Origin: Thinopyrum elongatum
Taxonomy: Eukaryota; Streptophyta; Magnoliopsida; Poales; Poaceae
Direction: 5' to 3'
Length of the DNA stretch: 64,000 nt
NCBI GenBank assembly: GCA_011799875.1
Contig: CM022297.1
Coordinates: 541,678,795-541,742,794 of the forward strand
Of the stretch, positions 9,704 through 20,083 are shown one piece after another (the stretch's first letter is position 1; each line of letters opens with the position of its first letter). The position numbers and the translations under genes are program-made. The notes under the pieces were generated by a model. That model saw only the letters and a list, made by a program, of their open reading frames with translations. It ran no database searches and was not told the origin of the DNA.

Positions 9704-11781
9704 CTAATCTCTCTTTTTCTTCGGGATCCATTTCTCCTTAGTTTTTCCTTTGTTCTTGGCCTGACCGGCCAGTGCGGCGGCCTCTGCCTGAACCGAACCA
9801 TCAGCCTTGTGCTTCGGCTTCCGATTGGGATTACTGCCTCCGGGGTTGGGCTCGCCGGTTTTCCCCTTGCCATTATGGAGACGGTCCTCCTCTTCTCCAT
9901 TCGCGTACCGAGTGGCTATCTCCATCATTCGGCTCATGGACAGAGATCCTGACCGACCAAATTTCAGGATGAGTTCCATGTACCTGACCCCTGCTTTGAA
10001 GGCGCAGACCGCTTGATGCTCTGTGACGTTCTCTACCATGTGATGCAGGGTCGTCCATCGCTGAATATACTCCCTCAAGGTTTCATTCGGCTTCTGCACA
10101 TAGTGCTGCAACTCAGTCAATCCAGCGGGGCGTTTGCAGGTACCCTCGAATGTGTTGATGAACACCCGGGATAAATCTTCCCAACAGTAGATGCTGGCCG
10201 GAGTGAGCTGATTGAGCCAGGCTCGGGCGGACCCTTCCAGCATCAATGGCAAATGCTTCATAGCCACATAATCATTTCCTCCTCCGATCTGCACAGCCAC
10301 TCGTAATCTTCTAACCAGGTTTCTGGCTTGGACTCGCCGGTGAACTTGCTTACTCCAGCCGCCAACCTGAAGTTTGGCGGAATCTCTGCGGCTCTAATAG
10401 CCCTGCTGAAACACTCGGCACCAGAGACGAAAGCCCCGCTTCCACTCGGATGATTTCTGTCCAGATCCTCTCGGAGGGCTCTGCACCTGTCGACCAGGTT
10501 CTGGACGAGTACGGATCTCGCATCGAACTGTGGGTCGCGGGGGTCGACTGGTTCCTTCTGGCGATAACCGTCGCCATGGCGGGGAGGGCTGACCCTCCGA
10601 CCATCACCGTAAGGACGCATGGCATCATACGGCCGGGGCGCATACGAACCATCCCGCGGAGGGGGAGTCGGCATACGGCGGCGATCATCCTGACGCCGCA
10701 GGGGCGTGTACTGACTTTGGCCCCGCCCCGAGTTCTGAACTCAGTGGTGGCCTCTGTCACCTCGCCGTGGAGGCGAGTGTCTGTTTCTCCTCGGGGACAC
10801 CGGGCTGTGAGCCGACTGAACTGTGTCAGCCCGAATGGATCTGCTATGAATCTTATTGCGTGACTGAGACACCGCTGAGTTTTGCTCTTCAGCTGGCTTG
10901 AGCAAGGCCCGGATCTGTCGAAGACCCTCTCCCACCTCGGATCGCGAAGGCTCAATGGAATCTGCTATCCGAGTGGACGCCGCCAAATTCTGAACGGGAG
11001 TGCGAAATACCTGAAAATTTTGCTGCGGGTTAATCGAGAACAACTGCCGCTTTCGACGACTGGAACTGGGCTGATGCTGTCGAGCGGCACGATCGTCGAG
11101 TGATTTCTGGAGCGCCTCCAGACGACTGCGCTCAGCCAAGTTGGCCTAGTGCATGGCCTCCAAGGCCTGAGCCTCAGGGGTCGTCCCAACGATGGGCGTC
11201 CGGAAGGCCTGCTCGTTTCTGCGCTACAGTTCATCCCTCTGCTGCCGAGTGAGAGCCTGGGGGTAGTACTCATCGTTGTGGCGGTCGCCGCCACCGTCGA
11301 GATCGTCACGCGATGGGCCACCGGCTCCCGCATCGCCGCGGGTATACCCAGGCGGGCTGTGGGGGGAGTCCGCCATCAGCACCTCTGCAGCGGGATCACT
11401 GCTCTCGCACTCGGATAAGACTTCCGAATGCTCATGCATGGAGGCGAAGAAATTGAAGGCGGGCTCATCGGGCTCGATTGCCGCGATTTGTGGGGCTGCA
11501 GCCTGAAGGGCCACCGCGTGCTTAATCCACCATTGTAGCCATGAGCGTCCGGAACACTTGCGATGGTGGCTGGTGAAATGAAGAGGTACCGACTGATACG
11601 GTGTCGATGGCTGCCGAAGAAGTACGCCGAAGGAACTCGCGCTGAAGTGCGCCGCGCCACGGATGGGCAACGCCTCGGCATCCAGCAGGGCTTCCCGAAG
11701 CCATGCTGAGTCGTCAGCGACGAAGCTAAGAACGCCGAAACGGATCTCGCCGCCCAGAGTCAGTCCACGGCCGGAAACCAT
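9704..11781 (-). pseudogene. gag: gag (capsid) gene, broken
   Basis: The start ATG at 11781 lies about 50 nt after the primer binding site. The N-terminal part (to about 10680) is polar and rich in Ser, Arg and Pro. From about 10560 to 9800 comes the Retrotrans_gag-type core, with the motif SARAWLNQL and a segment ending MEIATRYANGEE, followed by a basic Gly/Asn/Lys-rich tail. Gag would form the cytoplasmic particle that packages element RNA. Damage: in-frame stops at 11224-11226, 11146-11148, 10741-10743 and 9704-9706, and one frameshift near 10300 inside the core just after ETWLEDY. The last stop separates gag from the zinc knuckle and protease in the same frame. Several stops fit C-to-T change of CAG or CGA codons. 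Confidence 0.82.
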
Positions 11782-11828
11782 GATGGTGATCGGAAAATTG
11801 CAACTACGCTGGAAGTCGCAAGACGCCT

Positions 11829-11846
11829 CCCCCACGGTGGGCGCCA
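11829..11846 (-). other. Primer binding site of the Tat-type element
   Basis: The minus strand reads TGGCGCCCACCGTGGGGG, 2 nt after the LTR end. TGG is the complement of a tRNA CCA tail. The first seven bases match the tRNA-Asp-type site of Athila/Tat elements, while the rest diverges, so the exact primer tRNA cannot be named. Confidence 0.7.
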
Positions 11847-11848
11847 AC

Positions 11849-12406
11849 TGTCGTGGGTGCAAGCCTGACAGTAGTGTATGGGGGTATGGATTAGAGGGCA
11901 GAGTCTAGCTACGGCGCAGTTGTTACACTCGGATTTATGAGTTCAGGCCCCTCACGGTGGAGGTAGCAGCCCTACGTCTCGGTGCTCTGGAGCTTGGTTG
12001 AGTGTATAGATTACAAAGGTTTCGAACCCCTGGAATGGAGCTTGGGGCTGGTTTATATAGCGTTTGCTAGCCCCCTCATGAATGCCGCCATTACCAGAGG
12101 TTAAGAGAGGGTTAAGGGGGTTTAAGGGCGTCAGGTAACGAACGCACTAATTACAATTAATACAGGAAAATGTGTGCCTCGACCGTTGCATTCCTGGGGT
12201 CTCCTGGTCTTCTCTGGTCCAGTGACTTTTGGGTGCACCGAGTGAAGCAAGACTGGTCGAGTGGACTTCTTCCTTCCGAGTGGTTCATTGAACTCTGAGT
12301 GAATGGCAGCGTGAAGAACTCCTGGCTGCTGATCTGGCCCTGGGGTCCAGTATGCTGTCTTGGGGTAGGGTTGCTAGGACAGGCCTATTACCCTATCCCT
12401 AGTACA
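11849..12406 (-). repeat. 5' LTR of the Tat-type element (558 bp)
   Basis: On the plus strand the segment begins TGTCGTGGGT and ends CCTAGTACA, giving the TG...CA ends expected of an LTR. The inner edge lies 2 nt from a primer binding site. The outer edge was placed where similarity to the internal region of element X copy 2 resumes (from about 12411). The flanking 5 nt, TGTCC at 12407-12411, would be the target-site duplication, but its partner is outside the window. The outer boundary is therefore less certain than the inner one. Confidence 0.72.
12052..12059 (-). promoter_or_regulatory. TATA box in the Tat-element LTR
   Basis: The minus strand reads TATATAAA inside the LTR, about 200 nt upstream of the LTR inner edge. 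This is a normal place for the U3 core promoter that drives the gag-pol transcript. Transcription would be expected about 30 nt downstream, near 12025. The role is inferred from position and motif only. Confidence 0.5.
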
Positions 12407-12607
12407 TGTCCTTGTCATTCCACACCGTCCAAACCGTCCAAATCTTTCTTGTCCGTAGTCAAGCCCGTTCCATCCGATAAGCCTGCACGGTGGCCAGCCG
12501 ACATCTTTTGACAGTCGGTGCCCAACCTAACAGCCATAGGCCGTGTGCCTGTGGCCGGCATCTGTGTTGTCCCATCCGCAAGTGTGCGATGGAAGTCTCT
12601 GCTGTCC

Positions 12608-12615
12608 TATAAAGG
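12608..12615 (+). promoter_or_regulatory. TATA box of X gene 1 (copy 1)
   Basis: TATAAAGG lies 70 bp before the ATG at 12678. The same motif at the same spacing occurs in copy 2 (27513-27520, minus). A start about 30 nt downstream would give a leader of some 40 nt. This suggests the gene has its own promoter inside the element, separate from the LTR. Confidence 0.55.
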
Positions 12616-12677
12616 AAGCCTTGCCCCAAACTCAGCACATCACAGCCTCACTCTCAATTCAATATCCAAGCACCAAG

Positions 12678-13475
12678 ATGCCTGGCCCCATCGTTCGCAA
12701 CGAGACCACCGCAGCCGAGCTTGGAGACTTTGTAGTCATCCTCACCAATCTCGTCCATCGTGCTTTTGGCACAGAAGAGCCCCTGGAGTATGTGGTGTAC
12801 CAGGAGCACACAAGTGATGCCATCCACCACTTCTGGGCCACGGTGCACATCTACGGGAGGGGTATCACATCCGAGCGTCCCTACCAGTTCACTGGGAGGA
12901 TGACCTCTGATGAGCCCCAAGCCATCCAACTTGCAGCCCGAGAGGCTGTAGTTCAACTCCGGCATTTGTCGCCGAGAGTTAACATCCGACCTTTCTACTA
13001 CTACCCTAGTTGTGAAGGCTATGGTAGCCCGACCCAAGTCGCCAACGGAGACCATGAGACGGATCCTGCCCTGGTGCATCTGGTGTGCTATCTGAGAGCG
13101 CAGGAAGCATAGTTTGATCAGGTCACTCTTGATCTCATTGTGACCCGCAGGATTCTCGCCCTCCTGACCCCGGTAAGAAGTGAAGCTGCACCCGCCACCG
13201 ATGCCCCGATGGTACTACTAGGGAGGCTGGTCGAACCCCCAAGGTCTGTCCTGGTTATCTACCCGGGCAATTCCTTCGCCTCCCCAGGGGAACTCCGTCG
13301 TCTCTTGGAGACCCACTCCAATGGGACGATGACCTCGACACCCTGCGTGGGACACCGCCGCTACCCCAGTCCTATAGCTCCCCATCCGACCCCGGTCAGT
13401 TACGACACCGAAGATCACAAAGAGGCCTCGACATCCACAAGACGTGCCTGGCTAGATGTCGATGAGGTGGACTGA
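12678..13475 (+). pseudogene. X gene 1 (copy 1), unknown function, one nonsense codon
   Basis: A 265-codon frame starting MPGPIVRNETTAAEL, opened by an ATG 70 bp after a TATA box and interrupted only by TAG at 13110-13112, where copy 2 has a Leu codon. The first ~145 residues form a compact module (YVVYQEHTSDAIHHFWATVH, a central AREAVVQLRHLSPRVNIRPF, then DPALVHLVCYLRAQEA). The last ~120 residues are Pro/Ser/Thr-rich and end in WLDVDEVD. No signal peptide or membrane segment is evident. No gag, protease, RT or integrase motif is present. The module is clearly related to gene 2 immediately downstream. I do not recognise the family. It may be a captured host-type gene or an element accessory protein. 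Confidence 0.72.
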
Positions 13476-13794
13476 GTCCACCAAAATTTGTAGTCGAGCC
13501 CTAGTGGTCGGTTTTTCTGTATTCTTGTAGTAGAAGTTGTATGGCATAGTAAGTTTGTAAACCCCCTTTGTGCCATCGTCTTAATAGTAGTATGCGTGTT
13601 TTAGCATTAACTATTGACATGTGGTGGTAGAGTAGATATTAGGCGTGACTGCCGAACCCCTAACTGACGCGCATAGTGATACTTCACATTCCTTTCAAGG
13701 AGTGGGGTCTGAGATTTTGACCCAGACAACCCCTGCGCCGGAGCCGGTGGACGAGTCGTACCGACACCGCCTCATGTTTCCTAACCCAGGTACC

Positions 13795-13802
13795 TTATAA
13801 GG
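13795..13802 (+). promoter_or_regulatory. TATA-like box of X gene 2
   Basis: TTATAAGG lies about 70 bp before the ATG at 13869, the same arrangement as gene 1. The following 60 nt are C/A-rich and free of ATG, like a short plant leader. Confidence 0.5.
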
Positions 13803-13868
13803 AGCCATATCCCACTCCACACCAGCCACCATCAACCTTGCGCACTGCATCCATCACTCCATCACACC

Positions 13869-14510
13869 ATGTTTCTCCCCGGAGCCTACCTTAGAACTCC
13901 AGATGCAAGCCCTGGCAGTTTTGTTAAGATTTTGTGGGATCTTACCTGCAATACTCTTGGTTCCATCTACCCACCCCAGTATGAGTTGTACAAGATGAGG
14001 ATCACCTCTGATTCCTCAAAATACTGGGCAGTTATGCAAATCTCACCAGCGAATTTGAACCAAGACCCTCCGTATGTTGTCTTCGTCGGGAGATCCATGC
14101 CAACCTCAGGCATGGCCATTGAGGCTGCTGCTTATGAAGCGGTTACTCGTATTCGATTTGTAGCACCCTGTGCCAGCGAAAGGGAATACTGTTATTTCCC
14201 GAGCCACGCAGCTTTTGGAGCAGAAGCTACGTTCTGCTCCGGACGTATGGAAAAAGATCCACCTCTGGTCTATCTCATTCAGTATGTGACGGCCCAGGAA
14301 CATTTCACCCAGCTACTACCGGAGTATCCCCATTATCTTGCTGTTCTGAATCCCCAGATCGCCGTTGGTGGACCACCTCTACCAACCCAGGAAGGACGGG
14401 TTCTTCGTCTGCTTCCTCCACTTCCTCCTCTCTCTTCGGAAGAAGTGGAATGTGTTCCAGCGCCAAGAACCCTTCCGCAAGACCCGGTAGATCTCACCTT
14501 CGAACCATAG
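13869..14510 (+). CDS. X gene 2, paralogue of gene 1, unknown function
   Basis: An intact 213-residue frame starting MFLPGAYLRTPDASPG. Its layout repeats gene 1: YELYKMRITSDSSKYWAVMQ matches the gene 1 segment YVVYQEHTSDAIHHFWATVH, AYEAVTRIRFVAP matches AREAVVQLRHLSP, and DPPLVYLIQYVTAQEHF matches DPALVHLVCYLRAQEA. A Pro/Leu-rich tail ends with PVDLTFEP. The ATG was chosen because it follows the TATA-like box at normal distance and includes the whole module. The product is probably soluble, since no membrane segment is seen. The gene lies in a ~1-kb segment (about 13558-14535) absent from copy 2. Function is unknown. It is the only element gene in the window without a visible lesion. Confidence 0.65.
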   Translation: MFLPGAYLRTPDASPGSFVKILWDLTCNTLGSIYPPQYELYKMRITSDSSKYWAVMQISPANLNQDPPYVVFVGRSMPTSGMAIEAAAYEAVTRIRFVAPCASEREYCYFPSHAAFGAEATFCSGRMEKDPPLVYLIQYVTAQEHFTQLLPEYPHYLAVLNPQIAVGGPPLPTQEGRVLRLLPPLPPLSSEEVECVPAPRTLPQDPVDLTFEP

Positions 14511-14666
14511 GCAGTCGAAGAGTGTGTTGACGCGGGATGTAGCACTTGTTTTCATGATGCAACCTTTGTATTGTACTTTAGGGCGTATGTCATATTGCAT
14601 TGCTATGATTGCATTCTGCATATGATCATTTGTTGTGACATGCTTTTAAATTCTTCCACCCTTAAC

Positions 14667-14704
14667 AAATCTCGAGGATGAGATTTTTCTTAAGGGGGGT
14701 AGAG
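14667..14704 (+). other. Palindrome and polypurine tract before the 3' LTR (copy 1)
   Basis: AAATCTCGAGGATGAGATTT (14667-14686) has 7-bp perfect inverted arms. It is followed by the purine tract AAGGGGGGTAGAG (14692-14704), two bases before the LTR start. The tract would prime plus-strand DNA synthesis. The same pair is found in copy 2 at 26412-26448. Confidence 0.8.
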
Positions 14705-15995
14705 TTTGTAACACCCCAAAAATTTAACCACAATTTTACTAAATAAAATTTGGCCAGAAATAAAATTTTGAATTATACTAGGTCTTTATTAATTCCAGAT
14801 TCTCTTCTCTCTTCTGTTTTCCAAAATTCTTCCCTCCATATAGAAATTTTGGTAAAAATATTTTGGGCTTTGGTAGTTTTCTCAAATCATTTCATTTATA
14901 TTCTAATAATAGTAGGAATCTTTTTCATAATAAAATATTGCCCAAGATAATTCTTTTAATAGCATTTTCAATTTTTGAAATGCATCTGTTGCACTACAAC
15001 TATTTTAAATAAACCTTTAAAAATTCCACAAAAATTATGGGAGGTCATGTGATGCATGTAGATCACTTTTATGTAAAAACCCTTCATGGTCATTTGAAAA
15101 ATTTGAGTGCAACATCCTCTTTTCATTTCTGGTCCAGATCCAGCTTTGAACTATAACCCTAATTTTCCTTCATCAAACAATTTTGAAATTTTTTCCAGCT
15201 TGTAGTCCTTACTAAGAAACCCTTAAGTCCAGAATCTCACCCCCAATCTCATCATTTTAGTTCACCAAATAGTTCTCCCAATATTTGGTCCAGAACTGAA
15301 ATCCAATAAAACTTGCACTAGCAAGTTTTTCACTTTGCCAAACCGGCCACACCATCATCTCTACCATCTAAAGAGACACCATCCTATAAATTTCCACAGC
15401 CAGCAAGGGTTCCTAGATAGCCATAGCATTTCATCAAGCACTTTGTGGGCATGACAGAATCGGGCATCTTTTCTAATCTCCATGTGCCACTTGAGTATAT
15501 GACTAAATCAGAATGTCCAGCATCTCTAGCATACTTAGTAACCCAACCCTGTTAAGTTTCTCCTGCAACAAACCCATCTAGCTCACCTTGGAAAATCATC
15601 GAGCACCTTACATGCATGTCTAGCGCACGAGCAGGGTAGTCTTATGGCACGTTCGGCATCATCCGTGCGCCACTACCCTGCCGCCTTATCTCACGCGTGA
15701 CCCGACTAGATAGCTTCGCGGGGAAGCCACAACACTCGCTGACATCTTTCCCTGGCCTCTAGCACCGCCCACACCGTCCAGAGTCATCACCCGTCTCCGC
15801 CGTCTCGGGCGTGGTATCGCCCGAGCCACCTGGCACCTCCTGACTTTCCCAGCTCGCTCGAGCCTATCCAGCCACCACCACCGTCCCACCAAACTCCACC
15901 GACCACGGCCACCGGCCAAACCTACCTCCGTGGTGTAGTAATGGCCGCTCCGCCACATCACTCTTCAGGAGCCCGCGGAACCGTCATGCTCTGCC

Positions 15996-16003
15996 TATAA
16001 AAG
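15996..16003 (+). promoter_or_regulatory. TATA box in the X LTR (copy 1)
   Basis: TATAAAAG in the GC-rich part of the LTR. The matching place in copy 2 has TATTTAAG (minus strand, near 25130 and 30935), so a TATA-like element is kept in all three LTRs. It is likely the start of the element transcript. Confidence 0.5.
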
Positions 16004-18039
16004 CCACCCCGGGCACGTTCCCGAGCAGGACGGCACCTTCCTCTCCCACAGTGAGCCCCAACAATCAGCAGGACGACCGGAAGTGGCTGTCTCCTTCGCC
16101 TCCGGCCGAAATTGCCACCACTACCTCTCGGGAGAGACCGAGCTTTCCAGCACCCCACCTCTGCGAGTGACCATCACAGGAGACCCGCACCACCACCACC
16201 GAGGCCTCCCGCCTTCCAATTAGCCCCCAAGATGGCCATGGCCTCGGCCTCGATCTAACTTCGACCGCCTCTGTGCTGCGTCACCGGACTCCCTCCGGCC
16301 ATCTCCCGGCGCCGTGCAACCCACCTCTGGCCGTGGCACGGAGTCCTGCATCCATCCCCACCCTCGCCGGCCCACCTTGAGCCCCATAGCCGCTGCAGCG
16401 ATCGATGCCAGCCTCCTCTATTTCTCGGCGGGAGGAAAAAGAAGAACCTGACCAGCGGGCCTGGCTGGTCAGTGGGGAAAGGAAGAGAGAGGAGGAGGAG
16501 AGACTAATGTGGCGGGCCCGCATGTCAGTATAAGTGGAGGCGGGGATAGCTGAAGCCGTCTGCACTCAAAGAAGACGTACACCGGGAGGATGCCTTCAAC
16601 GTCACCGCCCCGAAGCGCCTGGGCTCGGCCCAGTAGCGCTTTACGGCTATATCGCACTCAGGGCGCCCCTCTGCCTTTCTCTTTTTCCTTTTTCAGTAGT
16701 TTCCGCAGCAATTTCAAATCCAAACTTGATGATTCAAATTTCTACAAATTTCTAAAATCATGCTCTATTATGCTATCTTGGGTGAACATTTTTCCTAATC
16801 TCTGTTTCTGTTAGATCTAATAAATAGTCCATTTCCATAATTATCTCAGCTTAGAAATTCCCTAAGTAAATCATATGAACTCCAAATAACTTGTTTCTTT
16901 TTCTGATATTCCTAATTTTTCCTCTAGTTTATTTTAGTATTTATTTTAAAAAAATTCCATACAACTTTTTGGCACTGTTTTGGAATTATGTGACTTTTGC
17001 AATATTTTGAAAATACGTAATGGAGGGACGATAAAATTTTCAAAACTTTTGGAGTGCACCCAACACCTCTGCATGCTCAAGGCAAGCATCTTGAACACTT
17101 CATATGGTGATACCATGGTTAAATTATTGCAAGAATAATTGAGTCATGCATATGTTGAAATCAAATAAAAATTGCATGCATGTAGTGTTGGCATGTTTCC
17201 TCGTACCGTGCAACGTGTGCTTGTCATGACTAACTTGCAGGAGTTGGTATAAGAGAAATACCATTATCTGCAGAAGGATGATCATGTCGGAGCATGATCA
17301 TGCCTTGTTGGTTATGCATGTTGGGACATGCAAGGGCTGCGGCCCTGTCTTGGCGTTACTGTTGAAAGAACGCTTTATTGTGCTAACCACTGCAGGAAAT
17401 ACATAAGCCTCCCGAATCGATCGTAGATTGAGTGTTGTTCTAGTAATCCCCATACTTGTTTCGAGCTGCCACTTGTCCCTGCCGCAGGTAGGGTACGGTT
17501 CAGTAAGTTGTTAACCCCTTTCCTGCACACACACCATACAGAGAGGCCATAGTGAATGATACCACTGGCCCTGGTAGTCATGTCACTTGGTCCGGGGGCA
17601 TGAGTGGCCGGTCTGGGACCAAAGCTGAACGCTCATGCTATTGGAGGCTGTTGAATGAGGCCTTCCCACTTAGAGTTTTACTTTACCGCTGCTTTGGGTG
17701 ATTCCTGGCCCAGGAAAATTAAAGCTGGTGCGTGTGAGTTAGGTGTGTTTTCAGCCCAAAGGCCACAATGGGAATTAGTTAGCGTCTCGGTGCTGGCTAA
17801 AGAAATCATTTACTTGTGGGTAAAGAGTACACCCTCTGCAGAGTTAAATCTATTCGAATAGCCGTGTCCGCGGTTAAGGACTACAGTCTGGGTTGGGCAA
17901 GTGTCGGTCTTAGTGTCAGTCTTCGGAGGAAATAATTAATTTGAGCATAATTTATTTTTGCAGGGTATTATTATCATCACTAATGTTGCCATGGTTATTT
18001 TTGATATCATGAATATTATTGTCATTATGAATATTACTA

Positions 18040-18480
18040 TGGACTAACCCTGAGTGTCACTTGGGCTGGCTGGACTACCCGTGGCACTCAGTTTTATTTT
18101 TATTTTATTTTCTGGGTGTCTTAGGGGCTGGCTAGACTACCTCGGGCACTCAGTTTTATTTTCAAGTCCTCTCGTGGCGTACCTTGAGTTCTCGGGCGGT
18201 CCTGTCTCGCCCGATTCTCTTTTAGACACCCGTTTGGCATTTCTCTCCAAGACCTACCGTGGCGTCATTTTTAGACACCCGACTGACATTTCTTTTCAAG
18301 ACCTCTCATGGCATCGCTTGAGTTTTCGGGCGGTCCTGTCTCGCCCGATTCTCTTTTAGACACCTGTTTGGCATTTCTCTTCAAGACCTACCGTGGTGTC
18401 ACTTTTAGACGCCCGACCGGCATTTCTTTTATTTTCTTCGGATTCTCAGGCGGTCCTGTCTCGCCCGATTCTCCATTAAC
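18040..18480 (+). repeat. Short imperfect repeats inside the X LTR (copy 1)
   Basis: Blocks built from CGGGCGGTCCTGTCTCGCCC and from the pair GACACCCG plus TTTGGCATTTCTCT recur at spacings of about 60-130 bp. The first part repeats TGGCTGGACTACC-type units. Equivalent repeats on the other strand lie at 22480-22980 and 28290-28770 in copy 2, with different copy numbers. Confidence 0.75.
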
Positions 18481-19644
18481 TTTCTTTGTTTGTCACTAAC
18501 CTTTTATATGCTTAACTCTCTGCACATGTTAATATTTATCATGCCATGATTTAAATTCCTGTCAGCACGCATTTAGTATAGTCCATCATGAGCATATGCA
18601 TTCGGTATATCTTTTGTTCTTCATGTTTGCGAGTACATTCAAACATGCTCACAGGCTTGTCCCTGGCTATTTTATTGGCCAGGTCAGGATTTCAGCGAGG
18701 GGTACTACCACCACGTCCATACGGAGCATAAGATAGTAGCCATGCGAGATAGTAGTTATCCAGGTCAGTCGTTCCTGTGGGGATGGGGCCCCATCAGAGA
18801 TGGAGATCCGCTACCCGCTTCCGTCATCCTTTGTTAGAAATCATGGTTGAATCAATAGACCTATATGTTCTTGTATCCAATTCTTGTAATTGCTTGGTAA
18901 TCTGTATCAAGGAACGTGTCCACCAGTAACAGTAATCCTGGGGCTGGTGATGACACGAGGGGTTATTACTGGGATTTTATGTCCCAGATATCCGGCCCCG
19001 ACATTTAGTCACTGCTTGAACTTTGGAGGTGCTCTACATTTATGTTTTGCGGTCTCAGAAAGGGCTAGCGAGATACCATATTATCATATTATATCATAAT
19101 TGTTTTGACAAAGTGTTGGCGTTTGAGATATTTTATTATTGCTCGCTAGTTGATTATGCCATTGATATGAGTGAATAAAGTTTCTAAGAGTTATCATTTG
19201 CATGGTTAATTATAATCTTTGCTGAAAACCTGGGTATTATTTAAGCATATATACAGATACAAGAACAAAAGAGTTTGTAAAAGTTTTTCTTTATCACTTT
19301 CAGTTTGTCAACTGAATTGCTTGAGAACAAGCAATGAGTTATGCTTGGGGGAGTTGATACGTCTCCGTCGTATCTACTTTTCCAAACACTTTTGCTCTTG
19401 TTTTGGCCCCTAATTTGCATGATTTGGATGGAACTAACCCGGACTGACGCTGTTTTCAGCAAAATTGCCATGGTGTTGTTTTTTATTCAAAAATAAAAGT
19501 TCTTGGAAATGGATGAAACTTTTTGGAGATTTTTTATGTAATAAATAAAAAATACTGGAGCCAATACCTACTGGAGGGGGGCCACTGGCTGCCCACGAGG
19601 CACCAGGGCACGCCACCCCCCAGGCACGCCCTGGTACCTCATGG

Positions 19645-20049
19645 CACTACTAGGGAAAACCTTCATAGTAGCGCGGGGTAATGACCTATCAGTAGCGCGG
19701 GGGCCCGCGCTACTGCTACGGCGCTATAGCTAACTTTTAGCAGTAGCACGGGTCCTACCCGCGCTACTACTACTTCTGCTAGTAGTAGCGCGGTTGCCAC
19801 CCGCGCTACTACTACTTAGCTGTAGCGCGAGTAAGGGCCCTGCGCTACTACTAACTAATTAGGAATTAAAATAAATAAATTCCATCCATGGCTGTTGCTA
19901 CTGCTGGGCGTCAACATCCTCTCCATCCATGGCTGATGCTGGTCATGGAGGGGATGAAGTCGTCCATGGTGATGGTGCTTCCCCACGTAACTCATCCTCG
20001 CACCTCTCCTTTGTCGCTGCTACAAAAGAAGAGAAAACAATTAGAAGAT

Positions 20050-20083
<34 letters not shown>

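Larger units (their letters stand above)
1..12406 (-). mobile_element. Tat-lineage Ty3/gypsy LTR retrotransposon, partial (3' LTR outside window)
   Basis: Read on the minus strand the order is LTR, primer binding site, gag, protease, reverse transcriptase, RNase H, a second archaeal-type RNase H, integrase, a tandem-repeat-bearing untranslated region, then a gene on the opposite strand. RNase H before integrase identifies Ty3/gypsy. The second RNase H and the antisense gene between integrase and the 3' LTR are known hallmarks of the Tat group (for example maize Grande). The copy is dead: the polyprotein has many nonsense codons, at least two frameshifts, a deletion in RT and a lost integrase catalytic Asp. 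It sits inside element X copy 1: sequence resuming at 12407 matches the interior of element X copy 2. The 3' LTR must lie left of position 1, so full length cannot be given. Confidence 0.88.
12407..19003 (+). mobile_element. Element X copy 1: large non-autonomous LTR retrotransposon, 3' part
   Basis: The internal region (12407-14706) carries two related genes but no gag or pol. It is followed by a polypurine tract and a long LTR. A second copy, inverted at 21953-32080, defines the family: LTRs over 4 kb, ends TGTAAC...CCCCGACA, a tRNA-iMet-type primer site, and the palindrome plus purine tract usual before the 3' LTR of Tekay/Del-type gypsy elements. The 5' LTR and start of copy 1 lie left of the window, beyond the Tat element that inserted at 12406/12407. 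The family name was not recognised. Tekay-like kinship is inferred from terminal features only. Confidence 0.75.
14707..19003 (+). repeat. 3' LTR of element X copy 1 (4297 bp)
   Basis: Starts TGTAACACCCC right after the purine tract and ends GGCCCCGACA, giving TG...CA ends. It aligns along its length, inverted, with the two LTRs of copy 2. Contents in order: an AT-rich first kilobase, a GC-rich stretch about 15640-16670 with a TATA box, a second AT-rich part, and internal short repeats near 18050-18480. Small open frames here have no recognisable product. The flanking 5 nt TTTAG (19004-19008) would be the target duplication; its partner is outside the window. Confidence 0.82.

Noticed and set aside
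9704..9706. Programmed stop between gag and protease
   Set aside because: The stop lies before the zinc knuckle rather than at a gag-pro boundary, and the frame has many other random stops, so decay is more likely.
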